Source of the DNA: Neisseriaceae bacterium
GTDB taxonomy: Bacteria; Pseudomonadota; Gammaproteobacteria; Burkholderiales; Neisseriaceae
NCBI GenBank assembly: GCA_017518785.1
Contig: JAFWUA010000032.1
Span: 1 to 16,052, forward strand
Length of the DNA stretch: 16,052 nt
Direction: 5' to 3'
The notes under the pieces are model-generated. The model saw only the letters and a list, made by a program, of their open reading frames with translations. It ran no database searches and had not been told where the DNA came from. This document shows, one piece after another, positions 1 through 5,110 of the stretch. Position 1 is the stretch's first letter. Each line of letters begins with the position of its first letter. Position numbers and translations under genes: made by a program.

Positions 1-354
1 ATTTTCGCGTGCGATTTGGGCTTTGGTGCGGCGTTTGGGTTTATACGGCAAATAAATATCTTCCAAAGCGGTTTTATTGTCGCAAGCCTTTATTTTTTCA
101 AGCAATTCGTCCGACAATTTGCCTTGTTCTTCAATGCTTTTTAACACCGTTTCCTTGCGGCTTTCCATTTCACGCAAATAGTGCAGGCGTTCGTCCAAAA
201 AACGCAGTTGTGTATCGTCAAGTCCGCCTGTGGCTTCCTTGCGGTAGCGAGCAATAAACGGCACAGTCGCACCGTCATCAAGTAAATCAATGGCTGCCTG
301 AACTTGGCGTTCATTTGCCGACAACTCTTCGGCAATTTTTAGGGTGATATTCAT
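1..354 (-). CDS. tex: Tex, transcription accessory protein (N-terminal part, cut by window edge)
   Basis: The reading frame starts at ATG 354 and stays open to base 1, giving 118 residues without a stop, so the gene continues off the left edge. The translation begins MNITLKIAEEL and contains VPFIARYRKEATG near residues 31-43, LDDTQLRFLDERL, and YLPYKPKRRTKAQIARE at the cut end. These are the signature N-terminal helical segments of Tex/YhgF, a nucleic-acid-binding protein of about 770 residues with a C-terminal S1 domain (not in the window). Tex acts in the cytoplasm on RNA polymerase and transcript processing; this is family knowledge. The start lies 2 bases after the stop of the RDD gene, so the two are probably co-transcribed. 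The ribosome site is weak. A near-DUS, TGGCTGCCTGAA (11 of 12), lies in the gene at 291-302. Confidence 0.93.
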   Translation of the reverse strand, partial: MNITLKIAEELSANERQVQAAIDLLDDGATVPFIARYRKEATGGLDDTQLRFLDERLHYLREMESRKETVLKSIEEQGKLSDELLEKIKACDNKTALEDIYLPYKPKRRTKAQIAREN

Positions 355-356
355 AG

Positions 357-857
357 TTAAACTTTCTTAAATAATTTTGTGCCTGATAAAAAGTCATACA
401 GTGTTTGGCGATTGCCGCCGACAAAAAGCCAGCCTATGGGCAGAATCCACCAAATCAGCGATAAACCTGCGGAAATTTTAGGCGGATAACCCAAATGGCG
501 TGCAGCAAGATAAGCGATAGACGGAATTAAAATAAAAAACAACACCGCCCACAAAAAACGAAAGCGTAAATGCTTGATTGTTGGGCGATTGCCGTTGGCG
601 GTTTTAATCACCAAACTCCATGATTTCATCGGCAAGGTTTGCCCTTTTTTCCAAGTGCCGATTAAATATAAATACCACGCGGCTAAAACGCACAAACTAA
701 CACAAGTTGATGATAATAAAGGTATATTTTTGAAGATAAACACAAACGGCGTGGCACATATTAGTCCCACAAACGACACGGCACAAATCAGCAATAATTC
801 GTAAATCATTGCTAATAAAATGTTTTTTAGTGGAGCAGGGGATAAGTTATCGGACAT
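357..857 (-). CDS. RDD family integral membrane protein
   Basis: The product is 166 residues from ATG 857. A TTG two codons upstream (863) is an alternative start, and neither has a clear ribosome site, so the start is uncertain. Hydrophobic segments lie near the N-terminus, in the middle (CVLAAWYLYLIGTW), around FLWAVLFFILIPSIAYLAA and near IWWILPIGWLF, suggesting three to four membrane spans. The segment GQTLPMKSWSLVI and the closing NRQTLYDFLSGTKL match the conserved RDD-family pattern. RDD proteins are small inner-membrane proteins; some have been linked to ion exchange, but the function here cannot be assigned. The gene ends 2 bases before tex. A degenerate DUS-like palindrome (869-883) lies just upstream of the start. 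Confidence 0.85.
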   Translation of the reverse strand: MSDNLSPAPLKNILLAMIYELLLICAVSFVGLICATPFVFIFKNIPLLSSTCVSLCVLAAWYLYLIGTWKKGQTLPMKSWSLVIKTANGNRPTIKHLRFRFLWAVLFFILIPSIAYLAARHLGYPPKISAGLSLIWWILPIGWLFVGGNRQTLYDFLSGTKLFKKV

Positions 858-868
858 AATCAAAGCGT

Positions 869-883
869 TTCAGGCAGGCTGAA
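869..883. repeat. Degenerate Simonsiella-type DUS palindrome
   Basis: TTCAGGCAGGCTGAA. Read on the minus strand, the 12-mer at 869-880 is AGCCTGCCTGAA, one base from AGGCTGCCTGAA. It sits directly upstream of the RDD gene. Confidence 0.5.
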
Positions 884-923
884 AGATAAAAAGGGGATAT
901 TTTAGCGTATTTTTTACAACAGT

Positions 924-951
924 GAGCAATGAGCAATGAGCAATGAGCAAT
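924..951 (+). repeat. Tandem heptamer GAGCAAT x4
   Basis: Four perfect head-to-tail copies of GAGCAAT. A related inverted array lies at 1085-1117, where most units read TAGCAAT on the minus strand. Copy number could vary by slippage, but the array is outside coding sequence here. Confidence 0.85.
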
Positions 952-1015
952 GGGTTTTTCGTTTTGTCTTACGACAAAACGGTTTATTTTTAGATAACGC
1001 TTCGATTAACTTTTC

Positions 1016-1027
1016 AGGCTGCTTGAA
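1016..1027 (+). repeat. Near-match Simonsiella-type DUS
   Basis: AGGCTGCTTGAA, 11 of 12 to AGGCTGCCTGAA. It lies in the loop of the 14-bp hairpin inside the heptamer element. Confidence 0.5.
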
Positions 1028-1107
1028 AGAAACTCGAAGCGTTATCTTAATATATCTGTCAAGCCGTAGGCTTGACTAAACAACTGCTAATTGCTAATTA
1101 CTAATTG

Positions 1108-1974
1108 CTAATTGCTCACTGTTAATTGATGCCGCAACAGTCGCACTTGGTTGATGATTTCGCCAGCGGTTGCCCCTATGCTTAAACCTTGTGCGGCTAA
1201 CATTTCGCCTGCTGTGCCGTGTAGCCACACGCCGCCTGCAACGGCTTGTTCTACTGGGATTTTTTGGGCTAACAAACTGGCAATAATGCCTGACAGTACA
1301 TCACCACTACCTGCGGTTGCCAAAGACGAATGACCGCTATCGTTGATGATAATGGTGCCATCATAATACGCAATCGTGCTTTTCGCACTTTTTAGCACAA
1401 CCCAAGCCTGATAGCGTTGTGCAATGGCTAATGCCGATTGCGTGTGATTTTGGAGTACTTTCTCTACGCTACAATGCAATAACCGTGCGGCTTCCAATGG
1501 GTGTGGCGTAAGAATGCGAATATTTTTTTCAGGCAGCCTGAACAGATTTTCCTTATCCCAAAGTGCCAATAAATTTAAACCATCTGCGTCCAATACAATG
1601 GTTGAAAATTTGGGCGATAACAAGGTTTTGGCGACCACTCGATTAGCGTGCAGGCTTTGTCCCAAGCCACACCCCACAACCCATGCGGCAATGTCTTTCC
1701 GCCGAATAAGTTCGTCAGCGGTGTTGAGCATAATTTCAGGCTGTTCAGGCAAGTAAGGAAAGGGCAGGGTGTTTTGATGAAAACCAGCAAAAACCTTGCC
1801 ACAGCCTGTTTTCAGAGCGGCAACGCTGGCTAATGCCACTGCACCAGACATACCGACTGCACCGCCAATCACACCAACTGTGCCGAAAATGCCTTTGTGG
1901 GCGTGAATGGGACGCTTTTCGCACAAGGCAGGAAAGCGTTGGCGAATTTCTTTGAGATTGAATAAATTCTGCAT
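1108..1974 (-). CDS. nnrD: ADP-dependent NAD(P)H-hydrate dehydratase
   Basis: This 288-residue stand-alone dehydratase converts damaged NAD(P)H hydrate back to NAD(P)H in the cytoplasm, with ADP hydrolysis (family knowledge). Ribokinase-fold motifs are all present: HKGIFGTVGVIGGAVGMSGA (residues 26-45), LDADGLN (128-134), LTPHPLEAARLL (155-166), VVLKSAKSTI (192-201) and the nucleotide/catalytic segment ATAGSGDVLSGIIASLLAQ (219-237). The usual glycine after VLK is a serine here. Unlike E. coli Nnr it has no N-terminal epimerase domain. The start has a good ribosome site (AAAGGAAA just upstream of ATG 1974). The last codons and the TAG stop are inside the end of the heptamer element. It follows pncB by 95 bases on the same strand, so both may form one NAD-metabolism unit. 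Confidence 0.93.
   Translation of the reverse strand: MQNLFNLKEIRQRFPALCEKRPIHAHKGIFGTVGVIGGAVGMSGAVALASVAALKTGCGKVFAGFHQNTLPFPYLPEQPEIMLNTADELIRRKDIAAWVVGCGLGQSLHANRVVAKTLLSPKFSTIVLDADGLNLLALWDKENLFRLPEKNIRILTPHPLEAARLLHCSVEKVLQNHTQSALAIAQRYQAWVVLKSAKSTIAYYDGTIIINDSGHSSLATAGSGDVLSGIIASLLAQKIPVEQAVAGGVWLHGTAGEMLAAQGLSIGATAGEIINQVRLLRHQLTVSN
1528..1542. repeat. Simonsiella-type DUS (minus strand), palindromic form, inside nnrD
   Basis: TTCAGGCAGCCTGAA. The minus strand of 1528-1539 reads AGGCTGCCTGAA exactly. The plus strand of 1531-1542 reads AGGCAGCCTGAA, the Kingella-type DUS, so this palindrome alone cannot tell the two dialects apart. Confidence 0.85.
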
Positions 1975-2042
1975 AGGGTTTCCTTTGTTGATTGCGTTTG
2001 TTTGGTGTGTGTGTTCTTTTAATTGTTTTTATTCTATGGCGT

Positions 2043-2057
2043 TTCAGGCTGCCTGAA
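2043..2057. repeat. Simonsiella-type DUS in pncB-nnrD gap
   Basis: TTCAGGCTGCCTGAA; AGGCTGCCTGAA is exact at 2046-2057 on the plus strand. With flanking bases it can form a 7-bp stem and 3-base loop just after the pncB stop. There is no T-run after it on the minus strand, so I do not call a strong terminator. Confidence 0.85.
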
Positions 2058-2069
2058 AGTGTTTTTCGG

Positions 2070-3275
2070 TTAATCAGGCACACCAAAAGTTTGTTTTAAA
2101 TAATCCAAGAAAGTTTTATCTGTGGTCATAATTTTACCAGGACTATCGGAAATTTTAGCGACCGATTGTCCATTGCAACTGACCAATTTTAATACAATAT
2201 TCAAAGGCGTGTGTCCCATATCGTTCGTTAGATTTGTGCCAATGCCAAAGTTTGGCTTAAAGCGGTCTTTGAAATACTGGTATAAATCCCACGCCTTTTG
2301 CAAATTCAAACCGTCCGAGAATGTGAGCGATTTGGTTTTGGTGTCAATCCGTAATTTCTTATAGTGCCGATAGGCTTTTTCACCCCATTCGTAAGGGTCG
2401 CCGCTGTCGTGTCGCAAACCGTCAAAGAGTTTGGCAAAATACAAATCAAAGTCTTGTAAAAATGCGTCCATACCCACTGTATCGGTGAGTGCTACGCCCA
2501 AATCGCCACGATATTCCTGCACCCAACTTTCCAATGCTGCTTTTTGAAAATCACGCAAACGCACATTTTGCGATTGAAACGATTGCATAAATTCGTGTGC
2601 CATTGTGCCAATTGGCACCAAACCCAATTCTTTGGCCAAATGCACATTACTTGTGCCGCGAAAAATCGCAGGGGAAGTCTTGTGCAGCACTTCTAACACA
2701 TGTTTTTGCCACGCAAAAGTATAACGGCGGCGTGTGCCAAAGTCAGAAATCGCAAATGGCGGGTCATTGGGATTTTGTTTTTGCTCACATTCTTTCATAA
2801 ATGCCGCTTTTGCCTGTAAGCGTTTTTCCCCTTCGGCTAACACTTCGGGCGTTTCCAAACGGCGAAAATACAATTCATTGACCATTGCCAAGATGAAAAT
2901 TTCAAAGAACATCGCCTGAATCATCGGACCTTTGACCACAATATCCAAGCGTCCAACTTCATCAATGCCCACTTGAATAAACCGCCGTTTGAGTTGAAAC
3001 AACTCCAAATAATCGACAAAATCGCTTTTTATAAAACGCAAGGAACGCAGATAATCCAACTCTTCAGCCGTAAAACGAATGTCGCACAGTGCGTCTAATT
3101 CATCTTCCAACTCGTCCTTGATTTCAACCAAAGGATAAACGGTTTCATCTAAATTGCGACAGCGAAATTGATATTCACTCATCGTTTGCGGAAACTGGTG
3201 CAAAATGGCTTGCAACATGGTGAATTTATATAAATCGGTGTCTAAAAGAGATTGGATAATCGCAGGGGTGCTCAT
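2070..3275 (-). CDS. pncB: Nicotinate phosphoribosyltransferase
   Basis: This cytoplasmic enzyme of the Preiss-Handler salvage route makes nicotinate mononucleotide from nicotinate, PRPP and ATP (EC 6.3.4.21). I choose ATG 3275 (401 residues, close to E. coli PncB at 400) because AAGGA lies 6 bases upstream. The frame is open to 3314 but the extra 13 residues have no such support. Motifs seen: LDTDLYKFTMLQ (11-22), SDFGTRRRYTFAWQ (177-190), GTMAHEF with the histidine that is phosphorylated in the family at about 227, GLRHDSGDPYEWG (286-298), FSDGLNLQKAWD (319-330), GIGTNLTND (344-352) and LVSCNGQSVAKISDSPGK (364-381). All key positions look intact. It heads the minus-strand run pncB > nnrD > RDD > tex. 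Confidence 0.96.
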   Translation of the reverse strand: MSTPAIIQSLLDTDLYKFTMLQAILHQFPQTMSEYQFRCRNLDETVYPLVEIKDELEDELDALCDIRFTAEELDYLRSLRFIKSDFVDYLELFQLKRRFIQVGIDEVGRLDIVVKGPMIQAMFFEIFILAMVNELYFRRLETPEVLAEGEKRLQAKAAFMKECEQKQNPNDPPFAISDFGTRRRYTFAWQKHVLEVLHKTSPAIFRGTSNVHLAKELGLVPIGTMAHEFMQSFQSQNVRLRDFQKAALESWVQEYRGDLGVALTDTVGMDAFLQDFDLYFAKLFDGLRHDSGDPYEWGEKAYRHYKKLRIDTKTKSLTFSDGLNLQKAWDLYQYFKDRFKPNFGIGTNLTNDMGHTPLNIVLKLVSCNGQSVAKISDSPGKIMTTDKTFLDYLKQTFGVPD

Positions 3276-3325
3276 AAAAATTCCTTGATTGAACGTGAAC
3301 TTTTTTACGGACAACTAAACTTCTA

Positions 3326-3355
3326 ATTCTAACCTATTAGATGTAAATCATTCAA
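3326..3355 (-). promoter_or_regulatory. Candidate sigma-70 promoter of pncB
   Basis: On the minus strand TTGAAT (3350-3355) and TAGAAT (3326-3331) are separated by 18 bases and end about 50 bases upstream of the pncB start. Such boxes arise easily in AT-rich DNA; this is a motif match only. Confidence 0.35.
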
Positions 3356-3467
3356 AGCTTTTTAAATGTTAAAAATCCGCATAAAATGCAACAAATATAT
3401 AATTGACCAACATCTGCAAAAAATGGAAAATGTATTGAATCTTAAAATATTAATTAGATTGAAACAT

Positions 3468-3600
3468 TGAAACCTTTGCAAAACCCACTTTTTTCTCATT
3501 CGTCATTCTGAACCTCGTTACGAATTTTTTATTTAACAAACAATTAGATTCTTCACTTTCCTGCGGAAAGTTCAGAATGACGAGTTTTACAAAGGTTTCA
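3468..3600 (-). mobile_element. MITE copy A, 133 bp, type I
   Basis: The ends TGAAACCTTTGCAAAAC and GTTTTACAAAGGTTTCA are inverted repeats matching at 16 of 17 bases. It is flanked by CAT (3465-3467 and 3601-3603), a 3-bp direct repeat. Inside are subterminal inverted copies of GTCATTCTGAAC and a small CTTTCCTGCGGAAAG palindrome, so the whole unit can fold. It has no coding capacity. It is closely similar to copies C and F and lies in the opposite orientation to them. Confidence 0.88.
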
Positions 3601-3672
3601 CATTGGCAAAAACCAATTTTTCCACCTTCGTCATTCCAAGCTCAAAATATGAATGATGAATTTTGTGCTTAT
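3601..3672. repeat. Possible decayed MITE remnant
   Basis: GGCAAAAACC, a T-rich run and CTTCGTCATTC in the same order as the left half of copy A suggest an old partial copy. The right half cannot be recognised. Confidence 0.35.
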
Positions 3673-3684
3673 CTCTAAAAGACA

Positions 3685-3696
3685 AGTCTGCCGGAA
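3685..3696 (+). repeat. AGTCTGCCGGAA (proposed DUS dialect)
   Basis: Exact 12-mer, upstream of the AEC transporter gene. Confidence 0.85.
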
Positions 3697-3708
3697 AAGT
3701 TTATCATA

Positions 3709-3736
3709 TTGATTAATAAATAAATTACCATAGAAT
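3709..3736 (+). promoter_or_regulatory. Candidate promoter of AEC transporter gene
   Basis: TTGATT (3709-3714), a 16-base spacer and TAGAAT (3731-3736), ending about 18 bases before the start codon. This would give a very short leader. Motif match only. Confidence 0.35.
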
Positions 3737-3754
3737 TTTAAAGTATTAAATATT

Positions 3755-4705
3755 ATGTTTGATCAATTTTTAAATGCGTTTAATTTTGCTTTAACCGTTA
3801 CTTTACCGAGTATTTTTTTATTGATATTTGGTTATTTATTGAATCGTTTGGGGCAGATTGATGCACATTTCTGTCATTTGGCATCGCGACTGATGTTTAA
3901 TTGGGCACTGCCGGCGTTATTATTTTTTGCGATTATTGAGAGTAAAAGTGCCATTACAGGGCAAGGGATACTATTATTGGCTGGTGCAATCTGTGCTTTG
4001 ATTTTATTTATTGGTGCAGAAATTGTGGCAAGTTTTCTGATTAAAAAACGCGATCGTGGTGTTTTTGTGCAAGGAATTTATCGTGGTAATACGGCGATTA
4101 TCGGTTTGGCTTTTTGTGCTAATGCTTATGGTATAGAAGGCTTATCAGTTGGTGCTGTTTTTACCGGAGTAATGACCGTGCTATACAATATTTTGGCAGT
4201 AATCACTTTAAGTCGTTCTTTGGATAGCAAAAAATCTCTATTACCAGTTATGGTTAATATTGTTAAAAATCCATTGATTATCGGAATTGTTTTAGCAGGA
4301 CTATGTCGTGCATTAAAGATTAGTCTGCCGGAAACCCTTGTGCAAAGCGGTCATTATCTATCATCGGTAGCACTTCCTTTGGCTTTAATTTGTATTGGAG
4401 CAACTTTTGATGTTAAAGCAGTTTTTCGCCGTTTTGATTTCTCTCTTTGGACAAGTCTTGCCAGAGTAATTATTGCACCGCTTCTGGCAGTGATAATAGG
4501 TTTATGTTTAGGTTTGGATAAAGTTTCTTTTGGAGTATTGTTTTTAATGAGTTCAGCCCCTGTAGCTGCTGCGGCTTATGTTATGGTGAGAGCTATGGGG
4601 GGTAATGATATTGCTATGGCAAATATCGTGGCACTAACCACAGTGTTATCCATGCTAACAACATCGTTATGGATAGTTATATTGCGTATGTTTAATCTAA
4701 TGTAG
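3755..4705 (+). CDS. AEC (auxin efflux carrier) family transporter
   Basis: A 316-residue hydrophobic protein with about ten predicted membrane helices spread over its whole length, so it acts in the inner membrane. Family features: an N-terminal helix ending in GYLLNRLG, then LPALLFFAIIE; the central RGNTAIIGLAF motif (about 109-119); KNPLIIGIVLAGL; LPLALICIGATFD; and a C-terminal APVAAAAYVMVRAMGG followed by a TT/S-rich last helix. The bacterial family includes MdcF-type malonate carriers and others of unknown cargo, so the substrate cannot be named. No good ribosome site is visible; ATG 3755 is chosen because the first helix follows at once. A DUS (4322-4333) is translated as SLPE. Its 3' hairpin has been split by MITE copy B. 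Confidence 0.88.
   Translation: MFDQFLNAFNFALTVTLPSIFLLIFGYLLNRLGQIDAHFCHLASRLMFNWALPALLFFAIIESKSAITGQGILLLAGAICALILFIGAEIVASFLIKKRDRGVFVQGIYRGNTAIIGLAFCANAYGIEGLSVGAVFTGVMTVLYNILAVITLSRSLDSKKSLLPVMVNIVKNPLIIGIVLAGLCRALKISLPETLVQSGHYLSSVALPLALICIGATFDVKAVFRRFDFSLWTSLARVIIAPLLAVIIGLCLGLDKVSFGVLFLMSSAPVAAAAYVMVRAMGGNDIAMANIVALTTVLSMLTTSLWIVILRMFNLM
4322..4333 (+). repeat. AGTCTGCCGGAA inside AEC gene
   Basis: Exact 12-mer in coding sequence, translated SLPE. Confidence 0.85.
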
Positions 4706-4708
4706 GTT

Positions 4709-4720
4709 TTCCGGCAGACT
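4709..4720 (-). repeat. AGTCTGCCGGAA (minus), completed by the MITE's first base
   Basis: Exact 12-mer. Its last plus-strand base (T 4720) is the first base of MITE copy B. Confidence 0.85.
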
Positions 4721-4860
4721 GAAACCTTTGCAAAAACCATAATTCTGAATTTTCCGCAGGAAAACAAAGAATCCTAATTTGTTGTTTTTTTTTTATAAAA
4801 GATTCTTCGCTTACGCTCAAAATGACGAATGAAGAGAAAGTGAGTTTTGCAAAGATTTCA
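4720..4860 (+). mobile_element. MITE copy B, 141 bp, type II, inserted in a DUS
   Basis: Ends TGAAACCTTTGCAAAAA and GTTTTGCAAAGATTTCA; flanked by GAC at 4717-4719 and 4861-4863. The interior differs from copies A, C and F: it holds GATTCTTCGCTTACGCTCAA (4801-4820), found as its exact complement in copy E. A T8-9 run lies in the middle. No coding capacity. Confidence 0.85.
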
Positions 4861-4883
4861 GACTTACTGTTTTTACAAAAATA

Positions 4884-4895
4884 AGTCTGCCGGAA
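4884..4895 (+). repeat. AGTCTGCCGGAA, right arm of split hairpin
   Basis: Exact 12-mer, inverted partner of 4709-4720. Confidence 0.85.
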
Positions 4896-4942
4896 AAATA
4901 TTATCAATGTAAATTCATGATATATTGATGCACTTCATAGAT

Positions 4943-5076
4943 AGAAATTTTTGCAAAACTCGTCATTCTGAACTTTCCGCAGGAAAGTGAAGAATCTAAT
5001 TATTTGTTAAATAAAAAAATTCGTAACGAAGTTCAAAATGACGAATGCGAAAAAAGTGGGTTTTGCAAAGGTTTCA
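4943..5076 (+). mobile_element. MITE copy C, 134 bp, type I
   Basis: Left end AGAAATTTTTGCAAAAC (partly decayed), right end GTTTTGCAAAGGTTTCA; flanked by GAT (4940-4942 and 5077-5079). The interior is almost the same as copy F and the complement of copy A. It ends 34 bases before ubiB, so ubiB's promoter may lie inside or overlap this element. Confidence 0.87.
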
Positions 5077-5110
5077 GATAATTTGTTAAAGTCAATCGAT
5101 AAGGATTGTA

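Larger units (their letters stand above)
918..1123. mobile_element. Non-coding inverted-repeat element with heptamer arrays at both ends
   Basis: The ends are a perfect 13-bp inverted repeat: AACAGTGAGCAAT at 918-930 and its complement at 1111-1123. Each end continues as a run of a 7-base unit: GAGCAAT four times at 924-951 on the left and, read on the minus strand, GAGCAAT then mostly TAGCAAT variants on the right (1085-1117). Between the ends are three hairpins: 9-bp arms at 960-968/973-981, 14-bp perfect arms at 992-1005/1034-1047, and 8-bp arms at 1058-1065/1069-1076. There is no open reading frame of note and no obvious target duplication. The right end supplies the last codons and stop of nnrD. 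I read it as a MITE-like or REP-type element; its origin is unknown. Confidence 0.6.
3276..3754. other. Gene-free stretch between divergent pncB and AEC transporter gene
   Basis: It holds the pncB leader and candidate promoter, AT-rich DNA without recognised content (about 3356-3467), a complete MITE copy (3468-3600), a possible decayed MITE remnant (3601-3672), the first AGTCTGCCGGAA (3685-3696) and a candidate promoter for the transporter. No RNA gene was recognised. The change from region 1 to region 2 repeats happens here. Confidence 0.7.
4707..4897 (+). terminator. Gene-end DUS hairpin of the AEC gene, interrupted by MITE B
   Basis: If MITE copy B (4720-4860) and one GAC copy are removed, the flanks rejoin as TTTTCCGGCAGACTTA, a 15-base loop and TAAGTCTGCCGGAAAA, a perfect 16-bp inverted repeat beginning just after the stop codon. 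Paired inverted DUS at gene ends act as terminators in Neisseria. The loop is T/A rich. With the insertion the arms are about 160 bases apart and the structure is probably weakened. Confidence 0.6.
4706..5110. other. Gene-free stretch between AEC gene and ubiB
   Basis: It holds the split DUS hairpin (4707-4719 and 4864-4897), MITE copy B inserted in it, about 45 bases of plain AT-rich DNA, MITE copy C (4943-5076) and the ubiB leader. No RNA gene was recognised. Confidence 0.75.

Noticed and set aside
9..257. Plus-strand open frame of 82 codons at the left edge
   Set aside because: It is the antisense shadow of tex, whose minus-strand translation is clearly recognisable over the same bases.
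574..804. Plus-strand open frame of 76 codons
   Set aside because: It lies antisense within the RDD gene and shows no family resemblance or ribosome site.
1734..1756. TTTCAGG and TTCAGGC words as further DUS
   Set aside because: They share only half of the 12-mer and the rest does not fit either dialect.
2043..2060. DUS palindrome as a strong terminator between pncB and nnrD
   Set aside because: The stem is short, the loop minimal and no T-run follows on the minus strand.
3276..3314. Upstream extension of PncB by 13 residues
   Set aside because: The ATG at 3275 has AAGGA at good spacing and gives the normal family length; the extension has neither.
4692..4907. Minus-strand frame of 71 codons spanning the AEC gene end and MITE B
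   Set aside because: It is made almost wholly of MITE and DUS sequence; the translation has the usual repeat-derived peptides and no conserved domain.
5077..5082. GATAAT after MITE C as the ubiB -10 box
   Set aside because: No acceptable -35 hexamer is found at 15-19 bases; TTGCAA is only 8 bases away. I leave the ubiB promoter unassigned.
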